64,000 bases of DNA from Longimicrobiales bacterium (lineage in GTDB: Bacteria > Gemmatimonadota > Gemmatimonadetes > Longimicrobiales > Gaopeijiaceae): contig JANQRP010000013.1 of the NCBI GenBank assembly GCA_028284495.1, positions 1-64,000 of the forward strand. Direction: 5' to 3'. The position numbers and the translations under genes are program-made. A model generated the notes under the pieces. The model had not been told where the DNA came from and ran no database searches. It was given only the letters and a program-made list of their open reading frames with translations. Below are positions 63,234-64,000 of the stretch, piece after piece (the first letter of the stretch is position 1; every line of letters starts with the position of its first letter).

Positions 63234-64000
63234 ATGACGTCCGAGTCACCGACCCCGGAGACGCCGCCCTCCCTCTTCCGTTTCTTCACGGTCGAGCACA
63301 AGGGACGAACTGCGACGATGGCGGTCCTCTTCCTTCTCGCCGGTATCGCGGAAGGCATGGGACTGATCACGCTGCTGCCGATCCTCGAACTGGCGATGGA
63401 CCCCACGTCCGAGCCGACCGGCCCGGCCGCCTGGATCGCATCGGCACTCGGGTTCGTCGGGCTCCCGCTCTCGATCGAGGTCCTGCTCGGGCTTCTCGTG
63501 GTGCTCTTCTCCACCAAGGCGCTGGCGATCGTGGCGGCCAGCCAGCAGGCCGGCTTCATCGTCGCCAAGGTCGCGATGGAACTCCGACTGGACCTGATCC
63601 AGAGCCTCCTCAGGGCAAAGTGGCTGCACTTCACCGGCTACCCGACCGGGTACCACGCCAACGCGATCAGCAACGAGGCCCAGAGGTCCGCCGTCGCGTT
63701 CCGGGAGTTCACCAACGCCCTCTCGGACGCCCTCATGGCGGGCATCTACATCGTGACCGTGCTGATCATCTCGTGGGAGACCGCGCTGGCCGCGACGCTG
63801 GTGGGTGGGACCGTGCTGCTGCTGCTGCGGGGATTCATCGGCGAGACGCGTGACGCGGGATCGAGTCAGGCGTCGCTCATGCGCGATCTCATCGCGCGGC
63901 TGACCGGCGCCCTCCCGGCGCTCAAGCCGATCAAGGCGATGGCGCGGGAGGACTACCTGCTCCCGCTCATGGAGATGGAGACGACCGACTTCTACAAGGC
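63234..64000 (+). CDS. ABC exporter transmembrane domain (partial, cut by window end)
   Basis: The first 255 residues of a type 1 ABC exporter: a cytoplasmic N-terminus, then hydrophobic helices at about 27-49, 71-90 and later around 'ALMAGIYIVTVLIISWETAL' and 'LVGGTVLLLLRG'. The coupling-helix type segment 'FTGYPTGYHANAISNEAQRS' and 'GALPALKPIKAMAREDYLL' match the ABC_membrane family. The nucleotide-binding domain should follow beyond 64,000. ATG 63234 is the first start; no strong Shine-Dalgarno sequence is seen. Substrate unknown (lipid, peptide or polysaccharide type). Confidence 0.85.
   Translation, partial: MTSESPTPETPPSLFRFFTVEHKGRTATMAVLFLLAGIAEGMGLITLLPILELAMDPTSEPTGPAAWIASALGFVGLPLSIEVLLGLLVVLFSTKALAIVAASQQAGFIVAKVAMELRLDLIQSLLRAKWLHFTGYPTGYHANAISNEAQRSAVAFREFTNALSDALMAGIYIVTVLIISWETALAATLVGGTVLLLLRGFIGETRDAGSSQASLMRDLIARLTGALPALKPIKAMAREDYLLPLMEMETTDFYK

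Overview
The window is high-GC bacterial chromosome, most likely Gemmatimonadota or a close relative. The clues are two PadR-regulated 'ADOP' MacB/FtsX-type permeases, several secreted 6-bladed beta-propeller proteins, serine hydrolases of the beta-lactamase fold, and a Gram-negative housekeeping block (HslVU, Lon, ClpXP, trigger factor, HtrA, DnaK). The phylum call is inference; no rRNA or tRNA gene was recognised.

Positions 1-14,732 hold an integron gene-cassette array. At least eight imperfect repeats, mostly about 150 bp, lie between plus-strand genes and behave as attC sites. The decisive evidence is that the end of each of several cassettes (R'') is the reverse complement of that same cassette's start (R'), even though these bases differ from cassette to cassette. 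Cargo includes a small membrane protein, lipoproteins, two beta-propeller lipoproteins, a PIN-toxin/RHH-antitoxin pair with its own palindromic promoter, an S51 peptidase and a two-domain VOC protein. No integrase is present; cassette orientation places it to the left of the window. A 7.1-kb segment (about 5,456-12,577) with genes on both strands interrupts the array and is bordered by a 15-bp direct repeat taken from attC. It carries a sigma-54 activator facing an envelope protein with a good -24/-12 promoter.

Positions 15,100-31,000 are an accessory zone. It contains transposase debris (IS91-like, IS3, a nearly intact IS481), a frameshifted ferritin, a PadR/ADOP pair, and a minus-strand group made of a thioredoxin-like protein with a CGWS motif, a secreted 8-cysteine peptide, two paralogous AraC-like regulators, a lipoprotein joining a cysteine-less thioredoxin fold to a beta-propeller, and a propeller lipoprotein. 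A second secreted 8-cysteine peptide (15,485) lies just upstream of a DsbA-like protein (16,317). The recurrence of 8-Cys peptide plus thioredoxin-fold protein, with propellers nearby, is the best candidate here for an undescribed system.

Positions 31,600-38,090 hold a broken S41 peptidase, another propeller protein, and an operon of serine hydrolase, PadR and ADOP permease with 4-nt overlaps.

From 38,300 rightward the content is housekeeping. The plus-strand run hslV-hslU-argF-gcvT-mog-sigma-54 activator is fully overlapping. The minus-strand proteostasis run is dnaK, degP, tig-clpP-clpX-lon-engB-lipoprotein. Then come nupC-punA (nucleoside uptake and phosphorolysis), thiD, an rRNA methyltransferase-prepilin peptidase pair, a small membrane protein, an LldD-type FMN oxidoreductase, and the start of an ABC exporter cut by the window end.
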